Assembly: GCA_016926255.1 (NCBI GenBank)
Contig: JAFGOY010000049.1
Location: forward strand, 1 to 64,000
Direction of reading: 5' to 3'
Origin: Anaerolineae bacterium
Lineage (GTDB): Bacteria > Chloroflexota > Anaerolineae > Aggregatilineales > UBA3940
DNA: 64,000 nucleotides
Shown: positions 25,746 through 34,177 of the stretch, one piece after another
How the letters are laid out: each line of letters begins with the position of its first letter
Numbering within the stretch: the stretch's first letter is position 1
The notes under the pieces: generated by a model
What the model was told of the DNA's origin: nothing
The model's database searches: none
Seen by the model: only the letters and a program-made list of their open reading frames with translations
Made by a program: the position numbers and the translations under genes

Positions 25746-27134
25746 CTATTCAGAAATAAGGTCTGGAACTTCGAACGGGCTGCCGGGCACAAATCGCCCG
25801 CGCCCTGCATCAGCCGTAATCTGCCCGTCTTTGTAAACGACTTCCCCGCGCGAAAGGGTGAGCTTCACCTCACCCTTTACCTTCATTCCATCATAGGGGC
25901 TGTACCCCGAAAGATAGTGCAAATCGGCATGATCGACGACCTTTTCGGGCTCAGGATCATAAAGCACGATATCGGCGTCACTACCAGGGGCCAGGAAACC
26001 CTTGCGCGAGGCCAGCCCGAACAGGCGGGCAGGGTTCTCGGCGAGCATCCGGCAGAGATCGGTTAGTTCGATCCGCCCGGCGTCGACGCCATAGGTGTAG
26101 ACCAGCGGCAGCAGGGTTTCGATTCCGGGCAGGCCGCCGGGTGTTTTGGTGAACTCGGTAAATTCCCGTTTCTGCTGGAGAGTGTAATCACAGCTGTCGG
26201 TCGAGATGACGCTGACTGCCCCATTTTCAACAAGCTTCCAGACTTTTTCAGGCTCGCCTTCGGGACGGATCGGCGGCTGGAGAATGTAATGTTCGGGGTG
26301 ACCTCCGGCGTAAACGCGTTCGTCGAAAAGAAGATACTGCGGACAGGTTTCGCACCAGGCAGGCTGACCGTTCCGGGCGGCTTCGGCAACCAGTTCGATG
26401 CTGCGCCCGGTGGTGCAATGGACGATATAGACGGGAGCATTGGCCGCTTCCGAAAGAAACAGGATGCGGTTGACTGCTTCCTGCTCGGCCAGCGCGGGGC
26501 GCGCCTGGGCATGGAACTGCCAGCCGGTCCGACCGGTCTGAACAAGGTGACCGGTTGCCTCGCTGACCATCGCATCATTCTCGGCATGGACGATCACCAG
26601 CCCGCCGATCCGTGCTGATTCGGCCATCAGGCGGAGGATGGTCGCATCATCCAGATAGTAATTAGGACGATAGGTCGTATAGATTTTCAGGCTGGGCAAC
26701 CCCCGATCGATCAGGGTCTGGAGCGACGGCTCCGCCCCGATGGGAAATTCGGTGACCATACAGTGCAACGCATAGTCAACAATCGAGGGCTGTGCCTCGG
26801 CCAGCCGGTTGTCGACGGCTTCGTCAAAGGTCTGGCCGGGGAACTGGGTGGCAAAGTCAATGACGGTGGTCACGCCGCCCGCTGCCGCCGTCCGGCTGCC
26901 GACGAGCCAATCATCAGCGGTTTTGTAGATTCCCGTATCGAGTTGAATGTGGGTATGAGCGTCGATTATACCGGGGAGGACAAGCAGTCCGGTAGCGTCG
27001 ATAATGGTATCCTGTGGTCCAACATCAGCCGCAGGAGCGACTTCCACGATTTGCCCTGCTTTAAAGACAACGTCAGCGGCGATCACTTCTTTTGCGCTGA
27101 CAACCGTTCCGCCCCTGATGATCGTCCGTGACAT
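25746..27134 (-). CDS. hyuA: Dihydropyrimidinase/hydantoinase
   Basis: This 462-aa cyclic amidohydrolase opens dihydropyrimidine or hydantoin rings. The metal site is well kept: His60 and His62 in DAHTH, Lys150 in SLKIYTTY (carboxylated in the family), VHAEND, VHCTTG and STDSCDY. Lengths and motifs match D-hydantoinase and E. coli HyuA (YgeZ). I use the ATG at 27134 with GGAG 10 nt upstream; the GTG at 27143 overlaps the preceding stop (GTGA) and is an alternative. Allantoin-type or dihydropyrimidine substrates fit the neighbourhood, but the exact one is unknown. Confidence 0.92.
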   Translation of the reverse strand: MSRTIIRGGTVVSAKEVIAADVVFKAGQIVEVAPAADVGPQDTIIDATGLLVLPGIIDAHTHIQLDTGIYKTADDWLVGSRTAAAGGVTTVIDFATQFPGQTFDEAVDNRLAEAQPSIVDYALHCMVTEFPIGAEPSLQTLIDRGLPSLKIYTTYRPNYYLDDATILRLMAESARIGGLVIVHAENDAMVSEATGHLVQTGRTGWQFHAQARPALAEQEAVNRILFLSEAANAPVYIVHCTTGRSIELVAEAARNGQPAWCETCPQYLLFDERVYAGGHPEHYILQPPIRPEGEPEKVWKLVENGAVSVISTDSCDYTLQQKREFTEFTKTPGGLPGIETLLPLVYTYGVDAGRIELTDLCRMLAENPARLFGLASRKGFLAPGSDADIVLYDPEPEKVVDHADLHYLSGYSPYDGMKVKGEVKLTLSRGEVVYKDGQITADAGRGRFVPGSPFEVPDLISE

Positions 27135-27139
27135 GGCCG

Positions 27140-28495
27140 TCACTCTCCATCCACCATCGTGTGCGCGATTTCATTGTGTCGTTCGATGATAGGGCCAATG
27201 TCGATTGTCGTCAATTGACCTTCCTCAACGACTACCCTGCCATTAATCATAGACCAGTCGACCCGAACCGGGGCACAAAACATCACCGCTGCAACCGGGT
27301 CATGAAGCGCCCCGGCATATTCGAGGCGGTTGAGATTGATTGCGATCAGGTCGGCGGCCTTGCCTGGCTCCAACGAGCCGATATCATCCCGGCGCAGCAC
27401 ACTGGCCCCACCCAGCGTGACAACTTCAAGTGTCTGGCGGGCGGTCAGCCCGGCAGGGTCACCCTGCACACGCTGTAAGAGCATCGCGAGACGTGCCTCG
27501 CCGATCAGGTGATTGCCGTCATTGCTGGCCGATCCGTCGACGCCGAGGCCGACCGGAGCACCCTGCGCTAACAACTGTTTGATCGGCGCGATGCCCGAAG
27601 CCAGACGCATATTGCTTCCGGGGCAGTGAGCGACCCCTGTGCCGGTTCGTCCGAACAACTCGATCTCACGTTCGCTCATATGGACGCAGTGAGCATGCCA
27701 GACCCGATCACCGATCCAGCCTAATTCTTCCATATATTCGACGGGACGTTTGCCAAACAACTCGATACAGAACTGCTCCTCGTCGAGTGTCTCGGCGAGG
27801 TGAGTATGCAGGCAGACATCATATTCTTCCGCCAGCTTGACCGATTCGCGCATCAGGTCGGAGGTCACGGAGAAGGGCGAACAGGGAGCGAGCACCACGC
27901 GCAGCATGGCGTAGGGATCGGGATCGTGGTACTGCTCGATCACCCGGCGGCAGTCTTCGAGAATGTCTTCCTCGTCTTCCACTACCCGATCCGGGGGCAG
28001 ACCGCCCTTGCTCTCGCCCAGGCTCATCGATCCGCGCGCGGCGTGGAAACGCAGCCCGATCTCCTGCGCCGCCCGGATTTCGTCGTCGATCAGTGCATCA
28101 TTGGGATAGATGTAGAGATGATCGGAGGAGGTCGTGCATCCGGTGAGCATCATCTCGGCGATTGCAACCAGTGCGGAGACGTAGATCGCCTCACCGTTCA
28201 GATTGGCCCATACCGGATAGAGTGTCTTGAGCCAGTTGAACAGGTTCGCATCCTGGGCGGCAGGCACAGCACGGGTCAGCGTCTGGTAAAAATGGTGGTG
28301 GGTATTGACCAATCCGGGCAGCACGATGTGATCACTCAGGTCAACGACTCTATCAGCGATGGCAGGCAGTTGACCGGTCGGGCCGACCTGCTCAATCACA
28401 TTGTCGCGGATAAAAAGTCCGCCGTCAGGGATTTCCCTGCGTTCTGCATCCATTGTCACAAGCGTGTGTACGTGGCGGATCAAAGTGGTAGACAT
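27140..28495 (-). CDS. 8-oxoguanine deaminase-like amidohydrolase
   Basis: This 451-aa amidohydrolase of the COG0402 family resembles 8-oxoguanine deaminases, which make urate, and hydroxydechloroatrazine ethylaminohydrolase. Metal-binding residues are His66 and His68 in NTHHHFYQTL, with HTHLAE, HAHCVHM and GVDGSASND further on. The SMSLGESKGGLPPD stretch and FSVTSDLM are typical of this subfamily. GGAGG is 5 nt upstream. It is the first gene of the segment that continues to the carbamoyltransferases. A role in channelling oxidised or deaminated purines into the pathway is likely. Confidence 0.85.
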   Translation of the reverse strand: MSTTLIRHVHTLVTMDAERREIPDGGLFIRDNVIEQVGPTGQLPAIADRVVDLSDHIVLPGLVNTHHHFYQTLTRAVPAAQDANLFNWLKTLYPVWANLNGEAIYVSALVAIAEMMLTGCTTSSDHLYIYPNDALIDDEIRAAQEIGLRFHAARGSMSLGESKGGLPPDRVVEDEEDILEDCRRVIEQYHDPDPYAMLRVVLAPCSPFSVTSDLMRESVKLAEEYDVCLHTHLAETLDEEQFCIELFGKRPVEYMEELGWIGDRVWHAHCVHMSEREIELFGRTGTGVAHCPGSNMRLASGIAPIKQLLAQGAPVGLGVDGSASNDGNHLIGEARLAMLLQRVQGDPAGLTARQTLEVVTLGGASVLRRDDIGSLEPGKAADLIAINLNRLEYAGALHDPVAAVMFCAPVRVDWSMINGRVVVEEGQLTTIDIGPIIERHNEIAHTMVDGE

Positions 28496-28685
28496 TGCGC
28501 CTCCTTGCCACCGGTTTGATGTGGATCAATCAGTCCTGACCGGTTATCGCGGCCTCCGGTCAGGGTCGAGGTTTTTAATCTGAGCAAAGCTCAAACAGCT
28601 AATAATCGCGGTCACTCCGATACTCTATAGTATATGATGGGATTCTCCCATTTACTATGATTTTGCGCTTTTCCACACAAACGGG
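28496..28685 (-). promoter_or_regulatory. Inverted-repeat-rich leader upstream of the deaminase operon
   Basis: This 190-nt gap has four inverted repeats. CCTGACCGG/CCGGTCAGG is at 28535-28564 with a 12-nt loop. TGAGC-AAA-GCTCA is at 28581-28593. ATACT-CTAT-AGTAT is at 28620-28633, containing TATACT on the minus strand as a possible -10. ATGGGA-TTC-TCCCAT is at 28637-28651. None is followed by a T run, so they are not obvious terminators of folD. The pattern suits operators or a structured leader RNA; no known purine riboswitch core was recognised. Confidence 0.45.
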
Positions 28686-29582
28686 TCACACGTTGATTGA
28701 TCTCTGAGCGCTGGTCAGGGTATTTTTGAGCAGCATGGCAATAGTCATCGGGCCGACACCGCCCGGCACAGGCGTGATCGCGGCGACCCGTTCGGCTGCC
28801 TTATCATACTCAAAGTCGCCTTTCCAGACGTATCCCTTCTTTGCCGTCGGATCGTCGACTTTGACGGTGGCTACGTCGATGGCGACCGCCCCTTCTTTGA
28901 ACCACTCCCCTTTGATCATCTCCGGACGGCCCATCGCCCCGATCACGATATCGGCTTCTCCAACCAGCGAGGGAATATCCTTTGTACGGCTGTGAACGAC
29001 GGTGACGGTGGCATTGGCATGGATAAGCAGCAGGGCCATCGGCATCCCGACGATATTGCTGCGCCCCAGCACAACTGCCCGGCTCCCCTCGATCTGGAAG
29101 CCTTCGACCAGTTTTTCGGCTTCATGCAGTAAGTACATACATCCATATGGAGTAGCAGGCAGATAGAGCGGATCGCGGCCTTTCATGGTCAGGCGGCCAA
29201 CATTGATCGGGTGGAAGCCATCGACATCTTTACTCAGGTCGATAGCCTTCAGCGCGGCCTCTTCGTCAATATGATCGGGGATCGGGAGCTGCACGAGAAT
29301 GCCGTCAACGCGCGGGTCGGCGTTCAGGGCAGCGATCAGGCCCTCCAGTTCCCCCTGGGTAGCACTGGCCGGAAGCTCATGCAGAAACGACTCCATCCCC
29401 ACCTCAGCACAGCGGTTGCGCTTCATCTGGACATACATCTGCGAGGCCGGGTCAGCCCCGACGATGACCGCTGCGAGACCGGGGACTCTGCCATATTTGT
29501 TCTTCATTCTGGCAATGTCTGCGGCAACTTCCTGTTGAATCCGTTTAGCGATGGCCCGGCCATCCAGTATTATGGCAGTCAT
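28686..29582 (-). CDS. folD: Methylenetetrahydrofolate dehydrogenase/cyclohydrolase
   Basis: This 298-aa bifunctional enzyme interconverts methylene-, methenyl- and formyl-tetrahydrofolate. Typical segments are the YVQMKRNRCAEVGM region with the active-site lysine, VQLPIPDHIDE, DVDGFHPINVG and the NAD(P)-binding GRSNIVGMPMALLL. The start at 29582 has GGGAGG about 5 nt upstream. In purine-fermenting clostridia FolD recovers one-carbon units released from formiminoglycine. Here that link rests only on the neighbouring genes, because FolD is also a general housekeeping enzyme. Confidence 0.95.
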   Translation of the reverse strand: MTAIILDGRAIAKRIQQEVAADIARMKNKYGRVPGLAAVIVGADPASQMYVQMKRNRCAEVGMESFLHELPASATQGELEGLIAALNADPRVDGILVQLPIPDHIDEEAALKAIDLSKDVDGFHPINVGRLTMKGRDPLYLPATPYGCMYLLHEAEKLVEGFQIEGSRAVVLGRSNIVGMPMALLLIHANATVTVVHSRTKDIPSLVGEADIVIGAMGRPEMIKGEWFKEGAVAIDVATVKVDDPTAKKGYVWKGDFEYDKAAERVAAITPVPGGVGPMTIAMLLKNTLTSAQRSINV

Positions 29583-29641
29583 GTTTTCCTCCCTGACTGG
29601 TTCACTATTCAGCATACCATGAGTATATCGAGACACGACAG

Positions 29642-31462
29642 TCAGCGGAACGAATGGCGATCAACCCGCGCAGCCTGTTCCTGATTTTGTGAGCGCCACA
29701 GCGCCCAGGCAATCCCAACGACCAAGCCCCCTGTCCATATCCAGGTAATCGCAAAGAGGCCCGGCCACCCCCGGTCTACAATCACAGTGGGATATTGATT
29801 TGCAGCAGGTTGGGCAGCGTACATGCGCAGATATTCGACACCGTCAAACGAAATGAGAAGCTGTGGTTCCCGGTCGCTGTATTCGTTCCAGGTCGATTCC
29901 CACTGTCCGGGGAACAGGTAGCGCTGCCGGTAAGCTGTATGAAACAGGCAAAAGTCGTCTTCCTCGCTCATTCCGGCGACGATCTCGCCGGGGAAATACT
30001 GCCACAGCGATTCGGGTACCAGCCCGACAGTGCCAACCTGCTGATCAGCTCCGGAGTAGTCGGCAAGATACTGCCCGACGATCTGCATTCCCTCGTTGCC
30101 GATCCCGATCTCGATCATGCGGAGGGCCGCCCGGTTTCCGCCCAGCAGTTGATTGTGGTAAGCGCCGTAATCGGGGGCATAGGGGATCAGCAAGCCGATT
30201 TGCAGGCCAGTTACAATCACTGCGAGAGAGGCGGGGAGCGCCTGCTGTAACATAAGACGATCCTCCCCGATGGCATTTTTCAGCAGGGTGATGAATCCAG
30301 CCAGGCCAACCCCGGCGAGAATCTCCATCACCAGGTGAACCGGGAGCAGGTAGCGCTGCATCTGCTTGTTGCTCAAAGTCAACTGGAGCAGAAAGAAAAA
30401 CAGGTAGGCAAACAGAAGCCAGAAATACTGGGGGTGGAGCGATGGCTTCCAGCATTTTTTCCAGAACGTGTAGCTACCCAGCGCGAACAGGAACAGGGTC
30501 AGGGTGAGGAAACTACTGTTGAGTGCAAGCGCTACCAGCCAGAACAGCCGGTTCGGGGATTCCTCCGGGGAGTAAATACGCCCGGCAAAAAAGGTCGGGT
30601 TGGGATGGGTGGTGATTACCTTGTCGGTCGAGAGAAGGAACACCGCCCCCGGCGTGCGGATCGGCTTGACCCACATTGCAGGCCACAGGCAGTAGACCAG
30701 GCCGACCATCACCCCCCAGAGCAGGAGAGGCCGGATCACCCCCCGCCACATCTCGTCGATCAGCCAGCGTGTGCGCCGCTGCTGGTGATCGTCCCAGCCG
30801 CCGTAGACCTTGATCGCTACCTCGACGCACATCACCAGCCCGGTATAAGGCAGCAGGAACAGCGCCGGAGACTTGGTCAGCAGGGCAAAGCCGCTCACAA
30901 TCCCCGACAGCACCAGGAATCGCGACTTGCGGGCTTCGAAGTGGCGGATCATCAGCAGGGCCGAGAGTATCATCAGCGTGCTGAACAGGGCATCGACGTG
31001 GAAATAGCGGCATTGAGAGAGATAAAAGGGGGCAAAACACATAAAGCTGGCCGAGGCCAGCGCGACCAGCCAGTCCGAGAGCTTGTAAAGCTGCCAGGTG
31101 ATCAGCACGATCAGCGCCGAGAGCACCAGCGACATCGCAATGACTATCGCGACCATTTCACGGCCATAGTCGGTGGCGAAGGGCGGCGCAGCCCAATCGA
31201 TCAGGGCCGAAAGTGGGCCGGGGTGCGATTCGCTCCATTCATAGATCGGGAGCGTGGCCGCACCCAGTGCCATCGTCGTGACGCCGGGGTGATACTGCTG
31301 GTAGGTCGCCGCCCAGTCATGGGCTTCGATGGCAGCAGCGAAATCGTGCGACCGGGACAGCCACTGCGAGGGGCGGGCCATCGGATGGTAGATTCGCACA
31401 ACAAATGAGGCGATGAATACACACGCAAGGATGATAATAGTCTGGAAGGTCGATCTCTTCAT
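29642..31462 (-). CDS. GT39/ArnT-like membrane glycosyltransferase
   Basis: This 606-aa integral membrane protein has about 11-12 hydrophobic helices. The first extracytoplasmic loop carries the SRSHDFAAA and YHPGVTTM segments, with acidic and histidine residues typical of the PMT/ArnT (GT-C) fold. The C-terminal 130 residues form a soluble domain followed by a last membrane helix near 575. It would move a sugar from a polyprenyl-phosphate donor to lipid or protein outside the membrane. Substrate is unknown. It ends 60 nt upstream of folD. Confidence 0.8.
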   Translation of the reverse strand: MKRSTFQTIIILACVFIASFVVRIYHPMARPSQWLSRSHDFAAAIEAHDWAATYQQYHPGVTTMALGAATLPIYEWSESHPGPLSALIDWAAPPFATDYGREMVAIVIAMSLVLSALIVLITWQLYKLSDWLVALASASFMCFAPFYLSQCRYFHVDALFSTLMILSALLMIRHFEARKSRFLVLSGIVSGFALLTKSPALFLLPYTGLVMCVEVAIKVYGGWDDHQQRRTRWLIDEMWRGVIRPLLLWGVMVGLVYCLWPAMWVKPIRTPGAVFLLSTDKVITTHPNPTFFAGRIYSPEESPNRLFWLVALALNSSFLTLTLFLFALGSYTFWKKCWKPSLHPQYFWLLFAYLFFFLLQLTLSNKQMQRYLLPVHLVMEILAGVGLAGFITLLKNAIGEDRLMLQQALPASLAVIVTGLQIGLLIPYAPDYGAYHNQLLGGNRAALRMIEIGIGNEGMQIVGQYLADYSGADQQVGTVGLVPESLWQYFPGEIVAGMSEEDDFCLFHTAYRQRYLFPGQWESTWNEYSDREPQLLISFDGVEYLRMYAAQPAANQYPTVIVDRGWPGLFAITWIWTGGLVVGIAWALWRSQNQEQAARVDRHSFR

Positions 31463-31554
31463 AGTTTCTGCCTGATGACGAAAAGTGTGTCACGAATGTA
31501 CTCACATTCAGGCCGTGCGGCAACCTCCGACCGATCAACGATCTCCCTTTTTAT

Positions 31555-31591
31555 TTGTCCAGGCCCGGCGAGACGGGCATACTATATCCTA
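31555..31591 (+). promoter_or_regulatory. Candidate promoter for a leaderless dihydroorotase mRNA
   Basis: TTGTCC (31555-31560) and CATACT (31578-31583) are spaced 17 bp apart and each match the sigma-70 consensus at four of six positions. A start site 7-8 nt downstream would fall on or next to the ATG at 31591. No ribosome binding site precedes that ATG, which supports a leaderless transcript. The call is weak because the hexamers are imperfect. Confidence 0.35.
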
Positions 31592-32883
31592 TGGCTGAGA
31601 AAAAACTGCTTTTCGGTGGGAGCGTCGTCGGGCAGGAAGGCGTCGAACGGGCCGATGTGCTGGTCGAGGGCGAACGGATCGCCACTGTCGGCCCGAACCT
31701 TGCAGCGGACGAATCGGACGCGCAAAAGATCAACGTAACCGGGCTGACGCTGCTGCCGGGCCTGATCGACGCTCACGTTCACCTGCGCGAACCGGGTGGC
31801 GAGCACAAAGAGGATTTCCACACCGGAACCTGTGCGGCACTGGCTGGGGGCGTCACGACGGTGCTGGCGATGCCAAACACCAACCCACCGATCACCGATC
31901 AGGCCGCGCTGGATGATATTCTGAACAGGGCCGCTTCGAAGGCGGTCTGCGACTTTGACCTATACCTGGGCGGGACAGCGGATAACATCGAGGAGGCCCG
32001 TTCACTGGCCGATCAGGTTGCCGGGTTGAAGCTCTATGTCGGTTCCAGCACCGGCAGCCTGCTGGTCGATCATCTCCCAGCGCAGATACAGCACTTCGAA
32101 CGGTTCCCGCGTGAGGCAATCATCGCCGCTCACGCCGAAGACGAAGCCGCCGTTCGCTATTACGCCTCGCTGGGACAGCGCCGCCCACCGATCTGTGCGG
32201 CGCTGTCGGTGGCCCATTTGCTGACCCTCGCGGAACAAATCGGGCGGCGGCTGCACGTCTGCCACGTCTCGACCGGGGCCGAACTCGCGCTGATCCGCGA
32301 TGCAAAACACCGGGGAGTACAGGTCACCTGCGAGGCGACACCCCATCACCTGTTCCTCTCTACCGAAGACGAGATCGAACTGGGGGCATTAGGCAGGGTC
32401 AACCCTCCGCTGCGCAGTGCCAAAGACATCGATGCGCTGTGGGAGAACCTCGACGTGATCGATCTGATCGCCACCGACCACGCGCCGCACACCGTCGAGG
32501 AGAAAGAGAGCGATACTCCCCCATCCGGTATGCCCGGACTGGAAACAATGCTCCCCCTGCTGCTAACTGCTTATCATGACAATCGGCTGACCCTGCCCGA
32601 CATCGCCCAGATGACCTCGACCCGACCGGCGAAAGTATTCGGCATCGAAGACAGAGGAGAGATCGCCCCCGGATATTTTGCCGACCTGACGCTGGTCGAT
32701 CTTGCAGAGACATGGCAGATTAGCAACGAATCGCTGTTCACCCGCTGCGGGTGGTCGCCTTTTGCCGGGAGACAGGCCAGGGGGAAAGTCAGGCAGGTTT
32801 ATTTGAGGGGCGAACTCGTATTCGATCAGGGCAAGGTGATCGCCGCCCCAGGCTATGGGCGAAATATCAAGTCATCCAGATGA
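31591..32883 (+). CDS. pyrC: Dihydroorotase
   Basis: This 430-aa zinc amidohydrolase closes carbamoyl-aspartate to dihydroorotate in pyrimidine synthesis. Signature residues are DAHVHLREPGGEHKEDF (His62, His64), MPNTNPP, the KLYVGSSTGS segment with a lysine, HAEDE, and ATDHAPHT. It matches the long bacterial class I form. The ATG at 31591 starts just before the conserved beta-strand; the frame continues 36 nt upstream without support. It is on the strand opposite to the catabolic island and may be biosynthetic. Allantoinase-like activity cannot be excluded. Confidence 0.88.
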   Translation: MAEKKLLFGGSVVGQEGVERADVLVEGERIATVGPNLAADESDAQKINVTGLTLLPGLIDAHVHLREPGGEHKEDFHTGTCAALAGGVTTVLAMPNTNPPITDQAALDDILNRAASKAVCDFDLYLGGTADNIEEARSLADQVAGLKLYVGSSTGSLLVDHLPAQIQHFERFPREAIIAAHAEDEAAVRYYASLGQRRPPICAALSVAHLLTLAEQIGRRLHVCHVSTGAELALIRDAKHRGVQVTCEATPHHLFLSTEDEIELGALGRVNPPLRSAKDIDALWENLDVIDLIATDHAPHTVEEKESDTPPSGMPGLETMLPLLLTAYHDNRLTLPDIAQMTSTRPAKVFGIEDRGEIAPGYFADLTLVDLAETWQISNESLFTRCGWSPFAGRQARGKVRQVYLRGELVFDQGKVIAAPGYGRNIKSSR

Positions 32884-32902
32884 CAGGTCTACCAGCTAAC
32901 AA

Positions 32903-34177
32903 ATGACGAATCAGACACTTACCCCAGAAATATTGGTGATCGGGGCCGGGCCGGGCGGGTCGGCGGCGGCCTGGGCGCTCGCAAATTCAGGTCACGACGT
33001 GCTGCTGGTCGATGCCGCCGAGTTCCCGCGTGAAAAAACCTGCGGGGATGGGCTGACGCCGATGGCGGTGCGCACGCTCGACCGGATGGGTCTCCTCGAT
33101 GAGGTGCTGGCTGCCGGTGCCGGGCGGATCGACACTTTCCGGATTACCGGGCCGTTTGGAATTTCAGTGTCGACGCCATTTGAGAATTATCAAAAAGAGT
33201 TTCCCTACGCGCTGGTGCTGCCGCGCATCCAGTTCGACGACATCGTCACCCGGAATGCGGTCGGGGCGGGGGTTGAGCATCTCTTCAAGGTGCGGGTCGA
33301 GCAGATCGCGCGGGAGGGTGACCAGATCACCCAGGTCGAGGCGAAAGGCCCGCAGGGGACGATCATGATTCTGCCCAAACACACCATCATCGCCGTCGGC
33401 GCGAAATCAGGGCTGCTCAAGAAAGCCGGGTTTATTCACCACGATGTCAGGTATATCCGTGCGTCACGAGCCTATTTTACGAACAATCAGGCAAAAGAAC
33501 CGCTCTACGATTTCTATTTCGACTTCGAGCTTATCCCAGGCTACGGTTGGGTATTCTCGGATGGCAATGGGCTGATGAATATCGGCGTAGGAATACTCCC
33601 CATTCCTCTGATTTCGACCAAAAAATCGACAAGTCAACTGCTCGAACAATTCGTTCAGAGACGGCAAAAGGAAGGCGTTCTCGGTGATGTCGAACTTGCC
33701 GGGCCGATCAAGGGCTACCCGCTGCGGATTGATTTCCCGGCGATGCGAGTCGCGGGGGCAAACTGGATGATCGTCGGGGAGGCCGCCGGACTGGTCAACC
33801 CGGTCACCGGGGAAGGGATCGACCTGGCGTTGGAAAGCGGGCTGATCGCCGCCCGAATACTGCACGACAACATCGAACAGGGGAGCCGCAACCATCGCGG
33901 GTATCAACGGGAAGTCTGGGATCAATTTGGGCCGCTTTTTACCGGGCTGCGGGTTCTGCGAGACGTACTGATTATGCCCTTATTCACCGATTATGCTCTC
34001 TGGCTGATGAAACAGCACCGCTTCCTGACCCGAACCGTCATGTCGATTTCCCAGGGGTTCGCCCCGCCTCAGAATGTGTTCCATCCCCGGTTTATCGTGA
34101 ATTTCTTCACGCCGATCACCCCCCGGCTGGTGATCGAAGAAATCAGGAAGAAGCGCCAGAACAATGACACCCCCTAG
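32903..34177 (+). CDS. Geranylgeranyl-reductase-family FAD oxidoreductase
   Basis: This 424-aa flavoprotein has an N-terminal FAD-binding GAGPGGSAAAWALA (about 13-26), the PREKTCGDGLTP family signature (about 41-52), and a second FAD motif VGEAAGLVNPVTGEGI near 290. It belongs to the COG0644 group, which saturates isoprenoid chains in archaeal and bacterial lipids or chlorophyll. The C terminus is basic and may touch the membrane. It overlaps the next glycosyltransferase gene by 14 nt and follows pyrC after 19 nt. A role in polyprenyl or quinone modification is plausible. Confidence 0.87.
   Translation: MTNQTLTPEILVIGAGPGGSAAAWALANSGHDVLLVDAAEFPREKTCGDGLTPMAVRTLDRMGLLDEVLAAGAGRIDTFRITGPFGISVSTPFENYQKEFPYALVLPRIQFDDIVTRNAVGAGVEHLFKVRVEQIAREGDQITQVEAKGPQGTIMILPKHTIIAVGAKSGLLKKAGFIHHDVRYIRASRAYFTNNQAKEPLYDFYFDFELIPGYGWVFSDGNGLMNIGVGILPIPLISTKKSTSQLLEQFVQRRQKEGVLGDVELAGPIKGYPLRIDFPAMRVAGANWMIVGEAAGLVNPVTGEGIDLALESGLIAARILHDNIEQGSRNHRGYQREVWDQFGPLFTGLRVLRDVLIMPLFTDYALWLMKQHRFLTRTVMSISQGFAPPQNVFHPRFIVNFFTPITPRLVIEEIRKKRQNNDTP

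Noticed and set aside
28496-28685. Purine (guanine/adenine) riboswitch before the deaminase operon
   Set aside because: The conserved three-way junction core and flanking pairing of known purine riboswitches were not found, although the region is rich in inverted repeats.
30335-31408. Plus-strand frame rich in Gln, Arg and Glu opposite the GT39-like gene
   Set aside because: Unusual composition arises from reading the antisense of leucine and valine codons of a membrane protein.
31591-32883. Assigning the dihydroorotase to the catabolic island as an allantoinase
   Set aside because: Motifs (LREPG, MPNTNPP, DHAPH) fit dihydroorotase well and it is on the opposite strand; allantoinase activity cannot be shown from sequence.
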